Origin: Dryocola sp. LX212
Lineage (GTDB): Bacteria > Pseudomonadota > Gammaproteobacteria > Enterobacterales > Enterobacteriaceae
Assembly: GCA_041504365.1 (NCBI GenBank)
Contig: CP167917.1
Location: 3,162,001 to 3,226,000, forward strand
Direction of reading: 5' to 3'
DNA: 64,000 nucleotides
Shown here: positions 36,392-48,791 of the stretch, one piece after another
How positions within the stretch are numbered: the stretch's first letter is position 1
How the letters are laid out: each line of letters starts with the position of its first letter
The notes under the pieces: model-generated
Databases searched by the model: none
What the model was told of the DNA's origin: nothing
What the model saw: only the letters and a program-made list of their open reading frames with translations
Position numbers and translations under genes: made by a program

Positions 36392-37921
36392 TTACGGCCT
36401 TGTAGTTGAAAGTGAACTGCTAAACCACTGCTGAACATTGCTCATCGCAGCGTGCGAGGTATCCAGAATCGGCTGTGGATAGAAGCCCAGCAGGACCAGC
36501 AGCACCACCAGCAACATGATGATAAAGAACTCGCGCAGCGACATGCCCGGCAGCTGTTTATCGCTGATTTCGCTCTTCGCTTTACCGAAGTAGGCGCGAT
36601 GCAGCATCGCCAGCGAATAGACAGAAGCAAACACCAAGCCGAAGGTCGAGATAACGGTGATCGTCGGCACGGTGTGGAAGCTGCCGAACAGGATCATGAA
36701 CTCGCCAACGAAGTTACCGGTGCCCGGCATCCCGAGGGTTGCCACAGCAAAGAACATCGACAGACCCGGCAGCCATTTAATTTTGTTCCACAGGCCGCCC
36801 ATCAGACGCATGTCACGGGTGTGCAGACGCTCGTAGAGCTGACCACAGATGATGAACATACCCGCAGCGGAAAGGCCGTGGGCAATCATCTGAATAACCG
36901 CACCCTGGTAAGCGAGCTGGTTGCCTGTGTAAATAGCAATCAGTACGAAGCCCATGTGGGAAACGGAGGTATAAGCAATCAGACGTTTGATATCGGTTTG
37001 TGCGAAGGCCATCCACGCACCGTAGAAGATACCGATGACACCCAGCCACATAGCGATAGGGGCAAACTCAGCGGAAGCTTCCGGGAACAGCGGCAGCGAG
37101 AAGCGCAGCAGGCCGTAAGCTGCGGTTTTCAGCAGGATACCCGCCAGGTCAACGGAACCCGCCGTTGGCGCCTGGGAGTGAGCATCCGGCAGCCAGCCGT
37201 GCAGCGGAACCACCGGCATTTTCACCGCAAACGCAATGAAGAAGCCGAGCATCAGCAGCCACTGCACACCGTGGGACATCGGCGTTTTCAGCAGCAGCTC
37301 ATAGTTGAAGGTCCAGACGCCGGTTGCGTTGTAATGCACGAATACCAGGCCAAGAATAGCAATCAGCATCACCAGGCCGCTTGCCTGGGTATAGATGAAG
37401 AACTTGGTCGCAGCGGTAATACGCGTCTTCCCGTCAGAGGCTTTGTGGCCCCACAGCGCGATCAGGAAGTACATCGGCACCAGCATCATTTCCCAGAAGA
37501 AGAAGAACAGGAACATGTCGATGGCAAGGAACACGCCGATAACGCCACCGAGGATCCACATCAGGTTGAGGTGGAAGAAGCCCTGATACTTTTCGATTTC
37601 ATTCCAGGAACAGAGTACGGCCAGCACGCCGAGCAGACCGGTCAGCACGACCATCAGCAACGACAGACCGTCCAGCGCTAAGTGGATTTCAATCCCGAAG
37701 CGGGGGATCCACGGCAGAACAAATTCAGACTGCCACTGCGGCAGGCCTGCGGCCTGCGTCAGCGTGTAGCCGCCCTGCAACCACAGTTGCAGCGAAAGTG
37801 CCAGTGTCAGCCCCATGGTCACCAGCGCGATCCAGCGCGGCACTTTTACGCCGAAGCGCTCAGTTTGCCAGCAGAGGAAGCCGCCAATAAAGGGGATTAA
37901 TATTAGCCAGGGTAATAGCAT
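36392..37921 (-). CDS. nuoM: NADH:quinone oxidoreductase subunit M
   Basis: Antiporter-like proton-pumping subunit, 509 residues as in E. coli. The key Glu is in FFFFFWEMMLVPMYF (about 144) and the channel Lys in FAVKMPVVPLHGWLPDAHSQAPTAGS (about 234). Fourteen membrane helices. It sits 76 bases after nuoL, a gap filled by a strong hairpin. Confidence 0.98.
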   Translation of the reverse strand: MLLPWLILIPFIGGFLCWQTERFGVKVPRWIALVTMGLTLALSLQLWLQGGYTLTQAAGLPQWQSEFVLPWIPRFGIEIHLALDGLSLLMVVLTGLLGVLAVLCSWNEIEKYQGFFHLNLMWILGGVIGVFLAIDMFLFFFFWEMMLVPMYFLIALWGHKASDGKTRITAATKFFIYTQASGLVMLIAILGLVFVHYNATGVWTFNYELLLKTPMSHGVQWLLMLGFFIAFAVKMPVVPLHGWLPDAHSQAPTAGSVDLAGILLKTAAYGLLRFSLPLFPEASAEFAPIAMWLGVIGIFYGAWMAFAQTDIKRLIAYTSVSHMGFVLIAIYTGNQLAYQGAVIQMIAHGLSAAGMFIICGQLYERLHTRDMRLMGGLWNKIKWLPGLSMFFAVATLGMPGTGNFVGEFMILFGSFHTVPTITVISTFGLVFASVYSLAMLHRAYFGKAKSEISDKQLPGMSLREFFIIMLLVVLLVLLGFYPQPILDTSHAAMSNVQQWFSSSLSTTRP

Positions 37922-37965
37922 GGCATTTGTGTCCCTAAGTCAAAATAAACCAAAACATCACTCAC

Positions 37966-37990
37966 CTCCCTCCTCCACTGGAGGAGGGAG
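37966..37990 (-). other. Intercistronic hairpin nuoL-nuoM
   Basis: 11-bp perfect stem CTCCCTCCTCC/GGAGGAGGGAG with a 3-base loop, between nuoL and nuoM. It is not followed by a T-run on the coding strand, so it looks like an mRNA-processing or stabilising structure, not a terminator. One strand also resembles an SD sequence. Confidence 0.65.
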
Positions 37991-37997
37991 TGTTGAA

Positions 37998-39839
37998 TTA
38001 GCGCAAGACCAACAGCAGGCCCAGAACCACCACCGCACCGATGCTCATTGAAGCCACATACCAGCGCAGGTAACCGTTCTCGCTCACCAGCAGGCCGCGG
38101 CCCCCGAAGCGGGCAAGGACTGCCGGAATGTTCATCAGTGAGTTCAGCGGATCGCGCTTCAGTAGCCAGGCAATAGCGAGGAATGGCTTAACGAAGATTT
38201 TGTCGTACAGCCAGTCGAAGCCCCAGGCATGGAACCACCAGGTACCGAAGAAGCGGCCCGGCGCGCTGTTAGCGATAGCCGTTACCAGCGTACGTTTGCC
38301 CAGCCACAGCCATGCCGCAATCAGGATGCCCGCGATAGCGACAACGCCAGAAGTAATCTCAAGCGTCAGCACGCTACCGTGCGCCAGTTCAGCCGTTGCC
38401 GGCAGCACGCCCGCTAACGGTGGAACAATCATTGCGCCAACGAAGGTGGACAGCACCAGCAGTACAATTAGCGGCAGGTGGTGAGTAATGCCTTTGCCCG
38501 CGTGAGCGTGGATTTGCTCTTTCCCGTGGAAGACGATGAAGATCATACGGAAGGTATAGAGGGAGGTCATGAACGCACCCACCAGACCCGCAATCATCAG
38601 ATTCATATGACCGTTTGCCAGCGCACCGGCAAGGATTTCGTCTTTACTGAAGAAACCTGCGGTAATCAGCGGCAGAGCGGACAGCGCCGCGCCCCCCACC
38701 AGGAAGCAGACGTACACCAGCGGAATGGACTTACGCAGGCCACCCATTTTGAAGATGTTTTGCTCGTGGTGGCAGGCCAGAATCACCGAACCGGATGACA
38801 GGAACAGCAGCGCCTTGAAGAACGCGTGGGTCATCAGGTGGAAGATAGCCGCATCCCACGCCTGTACGCCCAGCGCCAGGAACATGTAGCCAATCTGGCT
38901 CATGGTCGAGTAAGCAAGCACGCGTTTGATGTCGGTCTGCACCAGGGCCGCAAAGCCCGCCATCACCAGGGTAATTGCACCCACGATACCGACCAGATGC
39001 AGCACTTCAGGCGTCATCAGGAACAGGCCGTGAGTACGGGCAATCAGATAGACGCCCGCGGTAACCATGGTGGCGGCGTGGATCAGAGCAGAAACCGGCG
39101 TTGGGCCAGCCATCGCATCCGCAAGCCACGTTTGCAGCGGAAGCTGTGCAGACTTACCAACCGCACCGCCCAACAGCATCAGGGTTGCCCAGGTGAGCAT
39201 CTGATTGCCAGCGGCGAAGTGCGCAGGCGCCAGCTCAACCATTTCGCGGAAGTTCAGCGTACCCAGCTCGTTGTAAAGAATGAACAGCGCGAAAGCGAGG
39301 AACACGTCACCCACACGGGTAACCACGAACGCTTTCATTGCCGCTGCGCCATTCTTCGGATCGGTGTAGTAAAAACCGATCAGCAGATACGAGCACAGGC
39401 CTACGCCTTCCCAGCCGAGATACATCAGCAGCAGGTTATCACCCAGCACCAGCACGACCATGCTGGCGATAAACAGGTTGGTGTAGGCGAAGAAGCGAGA
39501 GTAGCCCTCTTCCCCACGCATATACCAGGAGGCGAACATGTGGATCAGGAAGCCCACGCCGGTGACCACGGAGAGCATGGTCAGCGACAGGCCATCCAGC
39601 ACCAGGTTGAAGCCGATGTTGAAATCGCCTACCGACATCCAGGTCCACAGCGGCTGCACGAACGCCTGACGACCGTTGTTGAAGAAATCAACGCCCGCAA
39701 AAGCGGTGACCAGGGCTGCCAGGCCGATAGAGCCAATCCCGATGGTGGCAGACAGGTTTTCAGACCAGCGGCCACGGGAAAATGCCAACAGAACAAAGCC
39801 AATAAATGGCAAAAGAATGGTTAACCAGAGAAGGTTCAT
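37998..39839 (-). CDS. nuoL: NADH:quinone oxidoreductase subunit L
   Basis: Distal antiporter-like subunit, 613 residues as in E. coli, with 14 helices and the long lateral amphipathic helix near the C-terminus (about 530-560). Conserved Glu in [23 protein letters not shown] (about 144) and Lys in [33 protein letters not shown] (about 229). It overlaps nuoK by 4 bases. Confidence 0.98.
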   Translation of the reverse strand: MNLLWLTILLPFIGFVLLAFSRGRWSENLSATIGIGSIGLAALVTAFAGVDFFNNGRQAFVQPLWTWMSVGDFNIGFNLVLDGLSLTMLSVVTGVGFLIHMFASWYMRGEEGYSRFFAYTNLFIASMVVLVLGDNLLLMYLGWEGVGLCSYLLIGFYYTDPKNGAAAMKAFVVTRVGDVFLAFALFILYNELGTLNFREMVELAPAHFAAGNQMLTWATLMLLGGAVGKSAQLPLQTWLADAMAGPTPVSALIHAATMVTAGVYLIARTHGLFLMTPEVLHLVGIVGAITLVMAGFAALVQTDIKRVLAYSTMSQIGYMFLALGVQAWDAAIFHLMTHAFFKALLFLSSGSVILACHHEQNIFKMGGLRKSIPLVYVCFLVGGAALSALPLITAGFFSKDEILAGALANGHMNLMIAGLVGAFMTSLYTFRMIFIVFHGKEQIHAHAGKGITHHLPLIVLLVLSTFVGAMIVPPLAGVLPATAELAHGSVLTLEITSGVVAIAGILIAAWLWLGKRTLVTAIANSAPGRFFGTWWFHAWGFDWLYDKIFVKPFLAIAWLLKRDPLNSLMNIPAVLARFGGRGLLVSENGYLRWYVASMSIGAVVVLGLLLVLR

Positions 39840-40138
39840 CCACGCATCTCACTTACTGAATCGATATTCAGATTCTGGCGACGACGATGGAGCTGCAGTA
39901 ACAGCGCGAGGCCAATACTGGCTTCGGCGGCCGCTAAGCTAATCGCCAGGATATACATCACCTGACCGTCGGCCTGGCCCCAATAACTACCGGCAACCAC
40001 AAATGCGAGCGCCGCGGCGTTAATCATGATTTCCAGGCTAATCAGCATGAAAAGCAGGTTGCGACGGATGACCAGCCCCGTCAGACCCAGCACAAACAAA
40101 ATGGCTGCGAGGATGAGTCCATGTTGCAACGGGATCAT
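39836..40138 (-). CDS. nuoK: NADH:quinone oxidoreductase subunit K
   Basis: 100-residue, three-helix membrane subunit as in E. coli. Conserved Glu residues in membrane helices are at about 36 ([13 protein letters not shown]) and 72 ([14 protein letters not shown]), both needed for proton transfer. It overlaps nuoJ and nuoL by 4 bases each. Confidence 0.98.
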   Translation of the reverse strand: MIPLQHGLILAAILFVLGLTGLVIRRNLLFMLISLEIMINAAALAFVVAGSYWGQADGQVMYILAISLAAAEASIGLALLLQLHRRRQNLNIDSVSEMRG

Positions 40139-40689
40139 ACGTGCTCCTCCGTTTTTCTTTTTGTAGCCATTTCTGGACGGTTGCTCAGCACTTCACCCAT
40201 GCGGTCTTCACGACCCAGGTGGAAGGCAACAATCAGACCCGCCAGCAGCAGCATGGATGCCAGCTCAACGGCCAGCACGTATGGCCCGAACAGCGCGATA
40301 CCGACCTGCTTCGCGTCAATTGCCGTGCCGTCGATGCCCTGGTCGTTAAGTCCCAGAATCGCGTAAACCAGCACGGCCAGCAGGATGGCGGACAGCACGC
40401 CCGGCCCAATCCACAGCTGCGGCTTCAGCCACTCGCGCTCCTGCTGCACCACGGAGTTACCCAGGTTAAGCATCATGACCACGAAGACGAACAGCACCAT
40501 GATGGCCCCGGCGTAAACGATAATCTCCAGCGCACCGGCAAAATACGCGCCGAGCGAGAAGAACACCCCGGCGATAGAGAGCAGGGAGATAATCAGATAC
40601 AGCAGCGCATGCACCGGATTACTGTGCGTGATCACCCGCAGGGTGGTCAGGATCGCCACTAAGGCGCATATATAAAAAGCGAATTCCAT
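40135..40689 (-). CDS. nuoJ: NADH:quinone oxidoreductase subunit J
   Basis: 184 residues, five membrane helices (E. coli 184). The third helix carries the conserved Tyr in [25 protein letters not shown] (about 59), where a pi-bulge is seen in complex I structures. 10 bases behind nuoI. Confidence 0.98.
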   Translation of the reverse strand: MEFAFYICALVAILTTLRVITHSNPVHALLYLIISLLSIAGVFFSLGAYFAGALEIIVYAGAIMVLFVFVVMMLNLGNSVVQQEREWLKPQLWIGPGVLSAILLAVLVYAILGLNDQGIDGTAIDAKQVGIALFGPYVLAVELASMLLLAGLIVAFHLGREDRMGEVLSNRPEMATKRKTEEHV

Positions 40690-40699
40690 TCCTGACTCC

Positions 40700-41242
40700 T
40701 TAAGGTAACAGGCCTTTGACGTCGATAGGCTTGGCTTCGTTTTCCGCTTCGCCCTTATCTTTGCCGTCGATTGCCATGCCTGCCATCCGGTAGAAGTTAT
40801 ATTCCGGGTATTTGCCCGGACCGGAAATCAGCAGGTCCTCTTTTTCGTAAACCAGATCCTGACGCTTAAACTCACCCAGTTCGAAATCCGGGGTCAGCTG
40901 AATCGCCGTTGTTGGACAGGCTTCTTCGCACAGGCCGCAGAAGATGCAGCGTGAGAAGTTAATGCGGAAGAATTCTGGATACCAGCGGCCGTCTTTGGTC
41001 TCTGCTTTTTGCAGAGAGATACAGCCAACCGGGCAGGCAACCGCACACAGGTTACAGGCAACGCAACGCTCTTCGCCATCCGGATCGCGCGTCAACACGA
41101 TACGGCCACGGTAGCGCGGCGGCAGATACACTGGCTCTTCCGGATACATCTGCGTTTCGCGTTTCGCGAAGGCGTGCAGACCGATCATCCAGATACTGCG
41201 TACCTGGGTGCCGAAACCAACCACTAACTCTTTCAATGTCAT
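40700..41242 (-). CDS. nuoI: NADH:quinone oxidoreductase subunit I
   Basis: Hydrophilic subunit with two 4Fe-4S clusters (N6a, N6b), 180 residues as in E. coli. The two ferredoxin motifs are [16 protein letters not shown] (about 60-75) and [16 protein letters not shown] (about 99-114). Electrons pass from here to N2 in NuoB. 14 bases after nuoH. Confidence 0.98.
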   Translation of the reverse strand: MTLKELVVGFGTQVRSIWMIGLHAFAKRETQMYPEEPVYLPPRYRGRIVLTRDPDGEERCVACNLCAVACPVGCISLQKAETKDGRWYPEFFRINFSRCIFCGLCEEACPTTAIQLTPDFELGEFKRQDLVYEKEDLLISGPGKYPEYNFYRMAGMAIDGKDKGEAENEAKPIDVKGLLP

Positions 41243-41256
41243 GGTTTTTTCACCCC

Positions 41257-42234
41257 TTATGGTGCCTGATAGAGAATGACCGCGGCGGTCACCAGCAAGT
41301 TGACAAGCGTCAGCGGCAGGCAGATTTTCCAGCCGAACGACATCACCTGGTCATAACGAGGACGAGGCAGCGCTGCGCGAATCAAAATGAACATCATCAT
41401 GAAGAACGCGGTTTTCAGCGCGAACCAGATGAACGGTGGTAACCACGGGCCATTCCAGCCACCAAAGAACAGCGTCACAATCATAGCGGAGACGGTGACG
41501 ATACCGATGTATTCACCCACGAAGAACAGACCGAATTTCATCCCGGAATATTCAATGTGGTAGCCATCGGCCAGTTCCTGCTCGGCTTCCGGTTGGTCAA
41601 ACGGGTGACGGTGACATACCGCCACGCCCGCAATCGCAAAGGTCACAAAGCCGAAGAACTGCGGGATGACGTTCCACAGGTGCGCCTGGTTGTTGACGAT
41701 ATCGCCCATATTGAACGACCCCGCCTGAGCAACCACGCCCATCAGGGAAAGACCAAGGAACACTTCGTAGCTCAGCGTCTGCGCGGATGCACGCATTGCG
41801 CCCAGCAGGGAGTATTTGTTGTTACTTGACCAGCCCGCGAACAGCACGGCGTAAACCGCGAGGCCTGCCATCATCAGGAAGAACAGGATGCCGATGTTCA
41901 GATCCGCAACTACCCAGCTCGGGCTAACCGGCACGATAGCAAAGGCCAGCAGCAGCGAGGTGAAGGCGATCATCGGTGCCAGAGTAAAGATCACGCGATC
42001 CGAGAAGCGCGGGATCCAGTCCTCTTTAAAGAACATCTTGATCATGTCGGCAACCAGCTGGAGCGAACCGCCCCAGCCAACGCGGTTTGGTCCATAACGG
42101 TTCTGGAACAGACCGAGCAGACGACGTTCACCGAAACTCATGAACGCGCCGCAGGTGACGACAACCAGCAGGATAACCACCGCTTTGAGGATGGTAAGCA
42201 GAATGTCGATAACATCCGGTGTTAACCAACTCAT
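41257..42234 (-). CDS. nuoH: NADH:quinone oxidoreductase subunit H
   Basis: Membrane subunit forming most of the quinone chamber, 325 residues as in E. coli, eight helices. Conserved blocks are [29 protein letters not shown] (about 35) and [29 protein letters not shown] (about 208), a charged loop rich in Glu and Asp that lies at the quinone entrance. It overlaps nuoG by 4 bases. Confidence 0.98.
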   Translation of the reverse strand: MSWLTPDVIDILLTILKAVVILLVVVTCGAFMSFGERRLLGLFQNRYGPNRVGWGGSLQLVADMIKMFFKEDWIPRFSDRVIFTLAPMIAFTSLLLAFAIVPVSPSWVVADLNIGILFFLMMAGLAVYAVLFAGWSSNNKYSLLGAMRASAQTLSYEVFLGLSLMGVVAQAGSFNMGDIVNNQAHLWNVIPQFFGFVTFAIAGVAVCHRHPFDQPEAEQELADGYHIEYSGMKFGLFFVGEYIGIVTVSAMIVTLFFGGWNGPWLPPFIWFALKTAFFMMMFILIRAALPRPRYDQVMSFGWKICLPLTLVNLLVTAAVILYQAP

Positions 42235-44954
42235 TGCGCAGCCTCCTGCAGATTTTCAAGACGGGCACCGGCCAGTACCGGGGCAATGCCAGGCATGCCC
42301 ATTGGCAGACCAACCTGCCCTGCTACCAGCCCTTCGGACAGCTGCAGCGGCAGGCTTAGCGTCTGGCCTTCGTAGCTGAAGGAGATCAGCTGACCGGCGT
42401 TGACGCCAAGCTTCGCGGCGTCTGCCGGGTTAAGAGTAATGTGTGGTGTGACCATGCGGCTCTGGAAGACAGGAGAACGCTGGGACATCTCGTCGCTACC
42501 GAACAGGTGGTAGTACGGCGCGATACGCCATTTGCCTTCTTCTGCCTGGAAGCTTTCCGGGACCGTTGCGAAGAAATCGATACCCGTGTCCGCTGCTTCA
42601 ATCAGACGCACGCCCGGATCGCCGTGGCGCAGCTTGCCGCCCACTTCGGCCTGGAATTTGTTCCATGCTTGCGGTGAGTTCCAGCCTGGTGCCCATGCAA
42701 ACGGGATCTGCTGACGGTCGGCCAGCGGGCTGTTGTTCCCTTCCATAGAGAAGGCGAACATCGTGTCTTTATCATGCGGCTGACGCGGCTCATGTACGCT
42801 GATATTAGCGCGCATTGCCGTACGACCGCTTGAGCGGATAGGAGAACGAGCCAGTTTCTGACCGCGTATACGGAAGCTTGCATCCGGCGCGGCATCTTTG
42901 ATACCGGCCAGCTGCGGTAGCGCTTTCACGCAGGCATCGATAACGTGATCAAGCTGCGTCCAGTCCACTTCACGGCTCAGCACGGTGCTGTGCAGAGAGT
43001 GCAGCCAGCGCCAGCTTTCAAGCATCGCCACGTTTTTGTCATAGTAGGACGGGTCGTAAACCTGGAAGAAACGCTGGGCGCGACCTTCGTTGTTAACGAC
43101 CGTGCCGTCGCTCTCCGCGAAGCTTGCGGTGGACAACACCAGATGCGCTTTGTCCATGATCGCCGTGCGCTGATGATCGATAACCAGCACCAGCGGTGCT
43201 TTAGACAATGCAGCATCAACGCGAGCGGCTGAAGCATGACGGTGAAGATCGTTTTCCAGCACCACAACCGCATCGGCCGCGCCGCTTTCCAGCTCGCTCA
43301 GCGCCTCTTCAAGAGAGCCGCCGCCAATCATGCCCAGGCCAACGCTGTTCACGGCGCGGGCAATCATAGTGATACCCACTTCGGCACCGCGACCTTTCAG
43401 CGCTTTCGCAACGTTCGCCGCAGCCTGAATCACCGCTTCGCTGCCGGAGTTAGTCCCGGAGACGATAAGAGGTTTCTTCGCACCCGCCAGCGCCTGAACA
43501 ATCACGTCGACCTTGTTTTTCAGGTCGCGATCCAGTTCAACTGCCGGGGAGTTGCTGTCCAGCGCGTTGGCAATCGCGAAGCCCAGGCGGGCCTGATCTT
43601 CAACTGGTGCGCGGTAGGTCCATGCTGCGATGTCATCCAGGCGGGTGTTATCCACGTTGGTGACAAACAGCGGATGTTTCGCGTGCTGGCCAATGTTCAT
43701 GATTGCTGCAATCTGCCAGTCAGCCACTTTTTGTGCCGCTGCCATCTCGCGCGCTTTGCCTTTCACTGCCTGACGAATTGCCAGCGCGGCGCGAGCACCG
43801 GTCTGAGTGACATCCTCACCCAGAATCAGTACCGCATCGTAGGATTCGATTTCACGCAGCGCAGGAGTGTGAACTCCGCTTTCGCGCAGCACTTTAAGCA
43901 TCAGCTGCAGGCGAGCCTGCTCTCCTGCCGCAATGCCGGTATAGAAGTTGGCAGCACCCACCAGCTCACGCAGCGCGAAGTTGCTTTCAACGCTGGCACG
44001 CGGGGAGCCGATACCGATAACCTTCTTCGACTGGCGTAGAATATCTGCCGCGCCCTGCATCGCCTGCTCGGCGTTCAGGGCGATCAGATCGTCGCCACGG
44101 CGCTGAATTGGCTGACGTGGACGGTCTTTCAGGTTCACGTAGCCATAGCCGAAACGACCGCGGTCACACAGGAAGTAGTGGTTGACCGTACCGTTGTAGC
44201 GGTTTTCGATACGACGCAGTTCACCGTAACGTTCGCCTGGGCTTGTATTACAACCCAATGAGCACTGCTGACAGATGCTCGGTGCGAACTGCATATCCCA
44301 CTTACGGTTGTAGCGCTCGGAGTGGGTTTTGTCGGTGAAAACGCCGGTCGGGCAAATCTCTACCAGGTTGCCGGAGAACTCGCTTTCCAGCGTGCCGTCT
44401 TCCGGGCGACCGAAGTAGACGTTGTCGTGAGCGCCATAGACGCCCAGATCTTTGCCGTCTGCATAATCTTTGTAGTAACGCACGCAGCGGTAGCAGGCGA
44501 TACAGCGGTTCATTTCGTGAGAGATGAACGGGCCGAGATCCTGATTGCGGTGCGTACGCTTGGTGAAACGATAGCGACGGAAGCTATGCCCCGTCATTAC
44601 AGTCATATCCTGCAGGTGGCAGTTGCCGCCCTCTTCACAGACCGGACAGTCGTGCGGGTGGTTGGTCATCAGCCACTCCACAACGCTCTCACGGAACTGC
44701 TTCGCTTCGCCGTCATCAATAGAGATGAACGTACCGTCTGAAGCCGGTGTCATACAGGACATCACCAGGCGACCACGGGTATCTTCTGCGTTCTGATATT
44801 GCTTCACCGCACACTGGCGGCAAGCACCGACGCTGCCCAGCGCCGGGTGCCAGCAAAAATAAGGAATATCGAGTCCAAGGGAGAGACAAGCCTCTAGCAG
44901 GTTGTCGGCCCCATTGACCTCATATTCTTTGCCGTCTACATGAATCGTAGCCAT
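42231..44954 (-). CDS. nuoG: NADH:quinone oxidoreductase subunit G
   Basis: Largest peripheral subunit, 907 residues (E. coli 908). N-terminal 2Fe-2S ferredoxin domain ([15 protein letters not shown], with a further Cys in VMSCMTP), then the His/Cys cluster motif [14 protein letters not shown], a 4Fe-4S motif (CIACYRC) and the extra cluster N7 motif (CQQCSLGC) found in enteric NuoG. The rest is a molybdopterin-oxidoreductase-like domain without cofactor. The ATG at 44954 ([11 protein letters not shown]) is the family start; 44963 would add three residues. Confidence 0.98.
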   Translation of the reverse strand: MATIHVDGKEYEVNGADNLLEACLSLGLDIPYFCWHPALGSVGACRQCAVKQYQNAEDTRGRLVMSCMTPASDGTFISIDDGEAKQFRESVVEWLMTNHPHDCPVCEEGGNCHLQDMTVMTGHSFRRYRFTKRTHRNQDLGPFISHEMNRCIACYRCVRYYKDYADGKDLGVYGAHDNVYFGRPEDGTLESEFSGNLVEICPTGVFTDKTHSERYNRKWDMQFAPSICQQCSLGCNTSPGERYGELRRIENRYNGTVNHYFLCDRGRFGYGYVNLKDRPRQPIQRRGDDLIALNAEQAMQGAADILRQSKKVIGIGSPRASVESNFALRELVGAANFYTGIAAGEQARLQLMLKVLRESGVHTPALREIESYDAVLILGEDVTQTGARAALAIRQAVKGKAREMAAAQKVADWQIAAIMNIGQHAKHPLFVTNVDNTRLDDIAAWTYRAPVEDQARLGFAIANALDSNSPAVELDRDLKNKVDVIVQALAGAKKPLIVSGTNSGSEAVIQAAANVAKALKGRGAEVGITMIARAVNSVGLGMIGGGSLEEALSELESGAADAVVVLENDLHRHASAARVDAALSKAPLVLVIDHQRTAIMDKAHLVLSTASFAESDGTVVNNEGRAQRFFQVYDPSYYDKNVAMLESWRWLHSLHSTVLSREVDWTQLDHVIDACVKALPQLAGIKDAAPDASFRIRGQKLARSPIRSSGRTAMRANISVHEPRQPHDKDTMFAFSMEGNNSPLADRQQIPFAWAPGWNSPQAWNKFQAEVGGKLRHGDPGVRLIEAADTGIDFFATVPESFQAEEGKWRIAPYYHLFGSDEMSQRSPVFQSRMVTPHITLNPADAAKLGVNAGQLISFSYEGQTLSLPLQLSEGLVAGQVGLPMGMPGIAPVLAGARLENLQEAAQ

Positions 44955-45044
44955 AGTCAGCATGCTTCCAGTTGGCCTGAGTAACCTCAGGCGTTAATCA
45001 AAAATTCTTGTGCAATTCCTCGCGGCAAGCCGCAGGGAAAAATA

Positions 45045-46391
45045 TCACCAGCGCGTTTTTAACAGGTTCGGCTGAATGCCACCGATGGCACGCAGATTCC
45101 CGAGATCCTGTTTGGCAATGCCTGCTTCGAATTCTTCGCGGAAATATTTAATCGCACTCTGCAATGGCTCAACCGCGCCCGGCGCGTGTGCACAGAAGGT
45201 TTTACCCGGACCGAGGAAACGGCACAGCTGCTCGAGCGTTTCGATATCCCCAGGCTGGCCTTCGCCACGCTCCAGCGCACGCAGAATTTTTACGCTCCAC
45301 GGCAGGCCGTCACGGCAGGGTGTACACCAGCCGCAGGATTCACGGGCAAAGAACTCTTCCAGGTTACGCACCAGCGGCACCATGCCAATTTCATGGTCCA
45401 CGGCCATCGCCAGCGCCGTACCCAGACGGCTGCCCGCTTTACCGATGCTTTCAAACTCCATCGGCAGGTCGAGGTGAGATTCGGTCAGGAAGTCTGTCCC
45501 TGCCCCACCCGGCTGCCAGGCTTTGAATTTCAGGCCGTCGCGCATGCCGCCAGCATAGTCTTCCAGGATTTCACGTGCGGTAGTCCCGAACGGTAATTCC
45601 CAGACGCCTGGATTTTTCACGCGGCCTGAGAAGCCCATCAGCTTGGTGCCGGCGTCTTTGCTAAGCCCGCCGCCAATGCCCTGATACCACTCAACGCCAT
45701 CCGCCAGAATCGCCGGGACGTTACACAGCGTTTCAACGTTGTTGACGCAGGTTGGTTTGCCCCAGACGCCGCTTGAAGCAGGGAAAGGTGGTTTTGAACG
45801 TGGGTTCGCGCGGCGGCCTTCCAGGGAGTTAATCAGCGCGGTTTCTTCACCGCAGATATAACGCCCGGCACCGGTGTGCACGATCAGCTCAAAATCAAAA
45901 CCAGACCCGAGAATATTTTTACCAAGCAGGCCCGCTTCGGTCGCTTCTGCGATTGCACGGCGCAGGTTTACTGCCGCTTCAATGTATTCCCCGCGCAGGA
46001 AGATGTAGCCGCGATAAGCTTTCAGTGCGAATGCGGAAATCAGCATGCCTTCCACCAGCAGGTGCGGCAGCTGTTCCATCAGCAGGCGGTCTTTATAGGT
46101 GCCCGGCTCCATTTCATCGGCGTTACACAGCAGGTAACGGATGTTCATGGATTCGTCTTTCGGCATCAGGCTCCACTTCAGACCAGTGGAGAAGCCCGCG
46201 CCGCCGCGGCCCTTCAGGCCCGCGTCTTTTACGGCGTTAACGATGTCGTCCGGCGCCATACCGGTTAATGCTTTACGCGCACCTTCATAACCGTTTTTGC
46301 TGCGATATTCATCCAGCCATACCGGCTGTTTGTCATCGCGCAACCGCCAGGTCAGCGGATGGGTTTCGGCAGTACGAATAATCGTCTTCAT
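45045..46391 (-). CDS. nuoF: NADH:quinone oxidoreductase subunit F
   Basis: NADH- and FMN-binding subunit with 4Fe-4S cluster N3, 448 residues (E. coli 445). NADH site [16 protein letters not shown] (about 60-75), FMN site region [19 protein letters not shown] (about 175-195), cluster motif [12 protein letters not shown] (about 350-361) plus a later Cys in [10 protein letters not shown]. The start overlaps nuoE by 4 bases. Confidence 0.98.
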   Translation of the reverse strand: MKTIIRTAETHPLTWRLRDDKQPVWLDEYRSKNGYEGARKALTGMAPDDIVNAVKDAGLKGRGGAGFSTGLKWSLMPKDESMNIRYLLCNADEMEPGTYKDRLLMEQLPHLLVEGMLISAFALKAYRGYIFLRGEYIEAAVNLRRAIAEATEAGLLGKNILGSGFDFELIVHTGAGRYICGEETALINSLEGRRANPRSKPPFPASSGVWGKPTCVNNVETLCNVPAILADGVEWYQGIGGGLSKDAGTKLMGFSGRVKNPGVWELPFGTTAREILEDYAGGMRDGLKFKAWQPGGAGTDFLTESHLDLPMEFESIGKAGSRLGTALAMAVDHEIGMVPLVRNLEEFFARESCGWCTPCRDGLPWSVKILRALERGEGQPGDIETLEQLCRFLGPGKTFCAHAPGAVEPLQSAIKYFREEFEAGIAKQDLGNLRAIGGIQPNLLKTRW

Positions 46392-46888
46392 TTATACTGC
46401 TCCAGCAGGTCAGGGATCGCTTCCGGCGTCAGATGGCTGTGAGTATCATCATCAATCATCATGGTCGGCCCTTTGTCGCAGTTGCCCAGACAGCAGGTCG
46501 GCAGCAGGGTAAAGCGACCATCAAACGTGGTCTGGCCCGGTTTGATATTCAGCTTCGCTTCGATAGCGGACTGAATGCCCTGGTAACCTGTGATGTGGCA
46601 AACCACGCTGTCGCAGTAGCGAATAACATGACGGCCCACCGGCTGGCGGAATATCTGGCTGTAGAAGGTGGCAACGCCTTCGACGTCGCTGGCAGGAATG
46701 CCCAGCACGTCAGCGATGGCGTAAATTGCCCCGTCCGGCACCCAGCCACGCTGCTTCTGAACGATCTTCAGCGCTTCGATGGACGCGGCGCGAGCATCTT
46801 CATAATGGTGTTTTTCGTGCTCGATCGCTTCACGCTCAGCCGCACTCAGCTCGAAAGCTTCGGTTTGTGGTTGTTGATTCTCGTGCAT
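46388..46888 (-). CDS. nuoE: NADH:quinone oxidoreductase subunit E
   Basis: Thioredoxin-like subunit with 2Fe-2S cluster N1a, 166 residues as in E. coli. Cluster ligands: Cys pair in [13 protein letters not shown] (about 92 and 97) and Cys pair in [13 protein letters not shown] (about 133 and 137). It pairs with NuoF at the NADH end. It starts 2 bases before the end of the spacer following nuoCD. Confidence 0.98.
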   Translation of the reverse strand: MHENQQPQTEAFELSAAEREAIEHEKHHYEDARAASIEALKIVQKQRGWVPDGAIYAIADVLGIPASDVEGVATFYSQIFRQPVGRHVIRYCDSVVCHITGYQGIQSAIEAKLNIKPGQTTFDGRFTLLPTCCLGNCDKGPTMMIDDDTHSHLTPEAIPDLLEQYK

Positions 46889-46890
46889 AG

Positions 46891-48702
46891 TTAGCGGTCC
46901 ACATCTGACATGACAAAATCGATACTACCCAGATAGACAATCAGGTCAGAAACCAGGCTGCCGCGGATCGCCGCCGGGATTTGCTGCAGGTGCGCAAAGC
47001 TCGGGGTACGAATACGGGTACGGTAGCTCATGGTGCTGCCGTCGCTGGTCAGGTAGTAACTGTTAATCCCCTTGGTTGCCTCAATCATCTGGAAGGATTC
47101 GTTGGCCGGCATAACCGGGCCCCAGGAAACCTGCAAGAAGTGAGTAATCAGGGTCTCGATATGCTGTAGCGTGCGCTCTTTCGGCGGCGGCGTGGTGAGC
47201 GGGTGATCCGCCTTGAACGGGCCAGCAGGCATGTTTTTCAGGCACTGGTCAAGAATACGCAGGCTCTGGCGCAACTCTTCTACCTTCAGCATCACGCGGG
47301 TGTAACAGTCGCTCACGCCACCGCCGACCGGGATTTCGAAGTCGAAGTTTTCATAGCCAGAGTAAGGGCGGGCTTTACGAATATCGAAGTCGATACCGGT
47401 GGCGCGCAGGCCAGCACCGGTGGTGCCCCACTCCAGCGCTTCTTTCTTGCCGTAAGCGGCAACGCCCTGGGAACGGCCTTTCAGAATGGTGTTACGCAGC
47501 GCGGCTTTCTCGTAGGAATCCAGACGCTTCGGCATCCACTCGAGGAACTCTTTCAGCAGGCGCTCCCAGCCGTTCGGCAGGTCGTGTGCCACACCGCCGA
47601 TACGGAACCAAGCCGGGTGCATACGGAAGCCGGTAATCGCTTCAACCAGATCGTAGATTTTCTGACGGTCGGTAAACGCAAAGAACACCGGCGTCATCGC
47701 CCCAACGTCCTGAATGAACGTGGAGATATATAGCAGGTGGCTGTTGATACGGAACAGCTCGGAGAGCATGACGCGGATGACGTCAACGCGTTCAGGCACC
47801 TTGATGCCCGCTAGTTTCTCAACGGCCAGCACGTATGGCATTTCGTTCACGCAGCCGCCGAGATACTCGATACGGTCGGTGTACGGAATGTAGCTGTGCC
47901 AGGACTGGCGCTCGCCCATTTTCTCAGCGCCACGGTGGTGGTAGCCGATATCCGGTACGCAGTCGACAATCTCTTCACCGTCGAGCTGAAGGATGATGCG
48001 GAACGCACCGTGCGCGGACGGGTGGTTTGGCCCCAGGTTCAGGAACATGAAGTCTTCATGCTCGCTGCTGCGCTTCATGCCCCAGTCTTCAGGCTTGAAG
48101 GTCAGCGCTTCCATTTCCAGATCTTCTTTCTGTTTGGTTAACTCAAACGGATCGAATTCGGTGGCGCGAGCCGGGTAGTCTTTACGCAGCGGGTGTCCTT
48201 CCCACGTTGGCGGCATCATGATGCGCGTCAGGTGCGGGTGGCCGGTAAAGGTGATGCCAAACATTTCCCAGGTTTCACGCTCGTACCAGTTGGCGTTCGG
48301 GAAGAGTTTGGTGATTGTCGGCACGTTCAGATCGTTTTCTGAGAAGGCCACCTTGAGCATGATGTCGCGGTTGCGATCGATAGAAATCAGGTGGTAGAAA
48401 ACGGAAAAATCCGCGGCCGGTAAACCGTCGCGGTGAGTTCTGAGACGCTCGTCCATGCCATGTAAGTCGAACAACATGACATAAGGTTTCGGCAATCTTT
48501 TCAGGAAATCGATTACTTCCAGTAGCTGTTCACGCTTGACCCAAACCACCGGGACCCCGGTGCGGGTTGGCTGAACGCTGAAGGCATCCGGCCCAAAACG
48601 GTTACGCAGTTCGCCAATTACCGGGTCATCGAGATGATCCCTTGTCTGCAAAGCTGGCAGGGCGGCGTCTTGCGCTGTTAAATCGGTCATATTTCTCACC
48701 AT
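46891..48702 (-). CDS. nuoC: NADH:quinone oxidoreductase fused subunit CD
   Basis: Fusion of the 30-kDa (C) and 49-kDa (D) subunits, 603 residues, the fused form typical of E. coli and relatives. The C part runs to about 190 and includes [20 protein letters not shown]; the D part begins near 215 with [19 protein letters not shown] and ends in [19 protein letters not shown]. It lines the quinone site with NuoB and NuoH. The start is ATG at 48702, or ATG at 48690 with the better SD (GGTGAG), giving 599 residues. Confidence 0.98.
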   Translation of the reverse strand: MVRNMTDLTAQDAALPALQTRDHLDDPVIGELRNRFGPDAFSVQPTRTGVPVVWVKREQLLEVIDFLKRLPKPYVMLFDLHGMDERLRTHRDGLPAADFSVFYHLISIDRNRDIMLKVAFSENDLNVPTITKLFPNANWYERETWEMFGITFTGHPHLTRIMMPPTWEGHPLRKDYPARATEFDPFELTKQKEDLEMEALTFKPEDWGMKRSSEHEDFMFLNLGPNHPSAHGAFRIILQLDGEEIVDCVPDIGYHHRGAEKMGERQSWHSYIPYTDRIEYLGGCVNEMPYVLAVEKLAGIKVPERVDVIRVMLSELFRINSHLLYISTFIQDVGAMTPVFFAFTDRQKIYDLVEAITGFRMHPAWFRIGGVAHDLPNGWERLLKEFLEWMPKRLDSYEKAALRNTILKGRSQGVAAYGKKEALEWGTTGAGLRATGIDFDIRKARPYSGYENFDFEIPVGGGVSDCYTRVMLKVEELRQSLRILDQCLKNMPAGPFKADHPLTTPPPKERTLQHIETLITHFLQVSWGPVMPANESFQMIEATKGINSYYLTSDGSTMSYRTRIRTPSFAHLQQIPAAIRGSLVSDLIVYLGSIDFVMSDVDR

Positions 48703-48791
48703 TGCAAATGGTTCTGTGGTGACTGTCGGCCAGCGGCTCCGCGCTAATATTATTGATATGCGAAGCAGTGTTTGCTGGCTACAGGCGCAAA

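Noticed and set aside
36452-37681. 409-codon ORF opposite nuoM
   Set aside because: Antisense shadow rich in His and Gln, typical of the reverse strand of a membrane protein gene.
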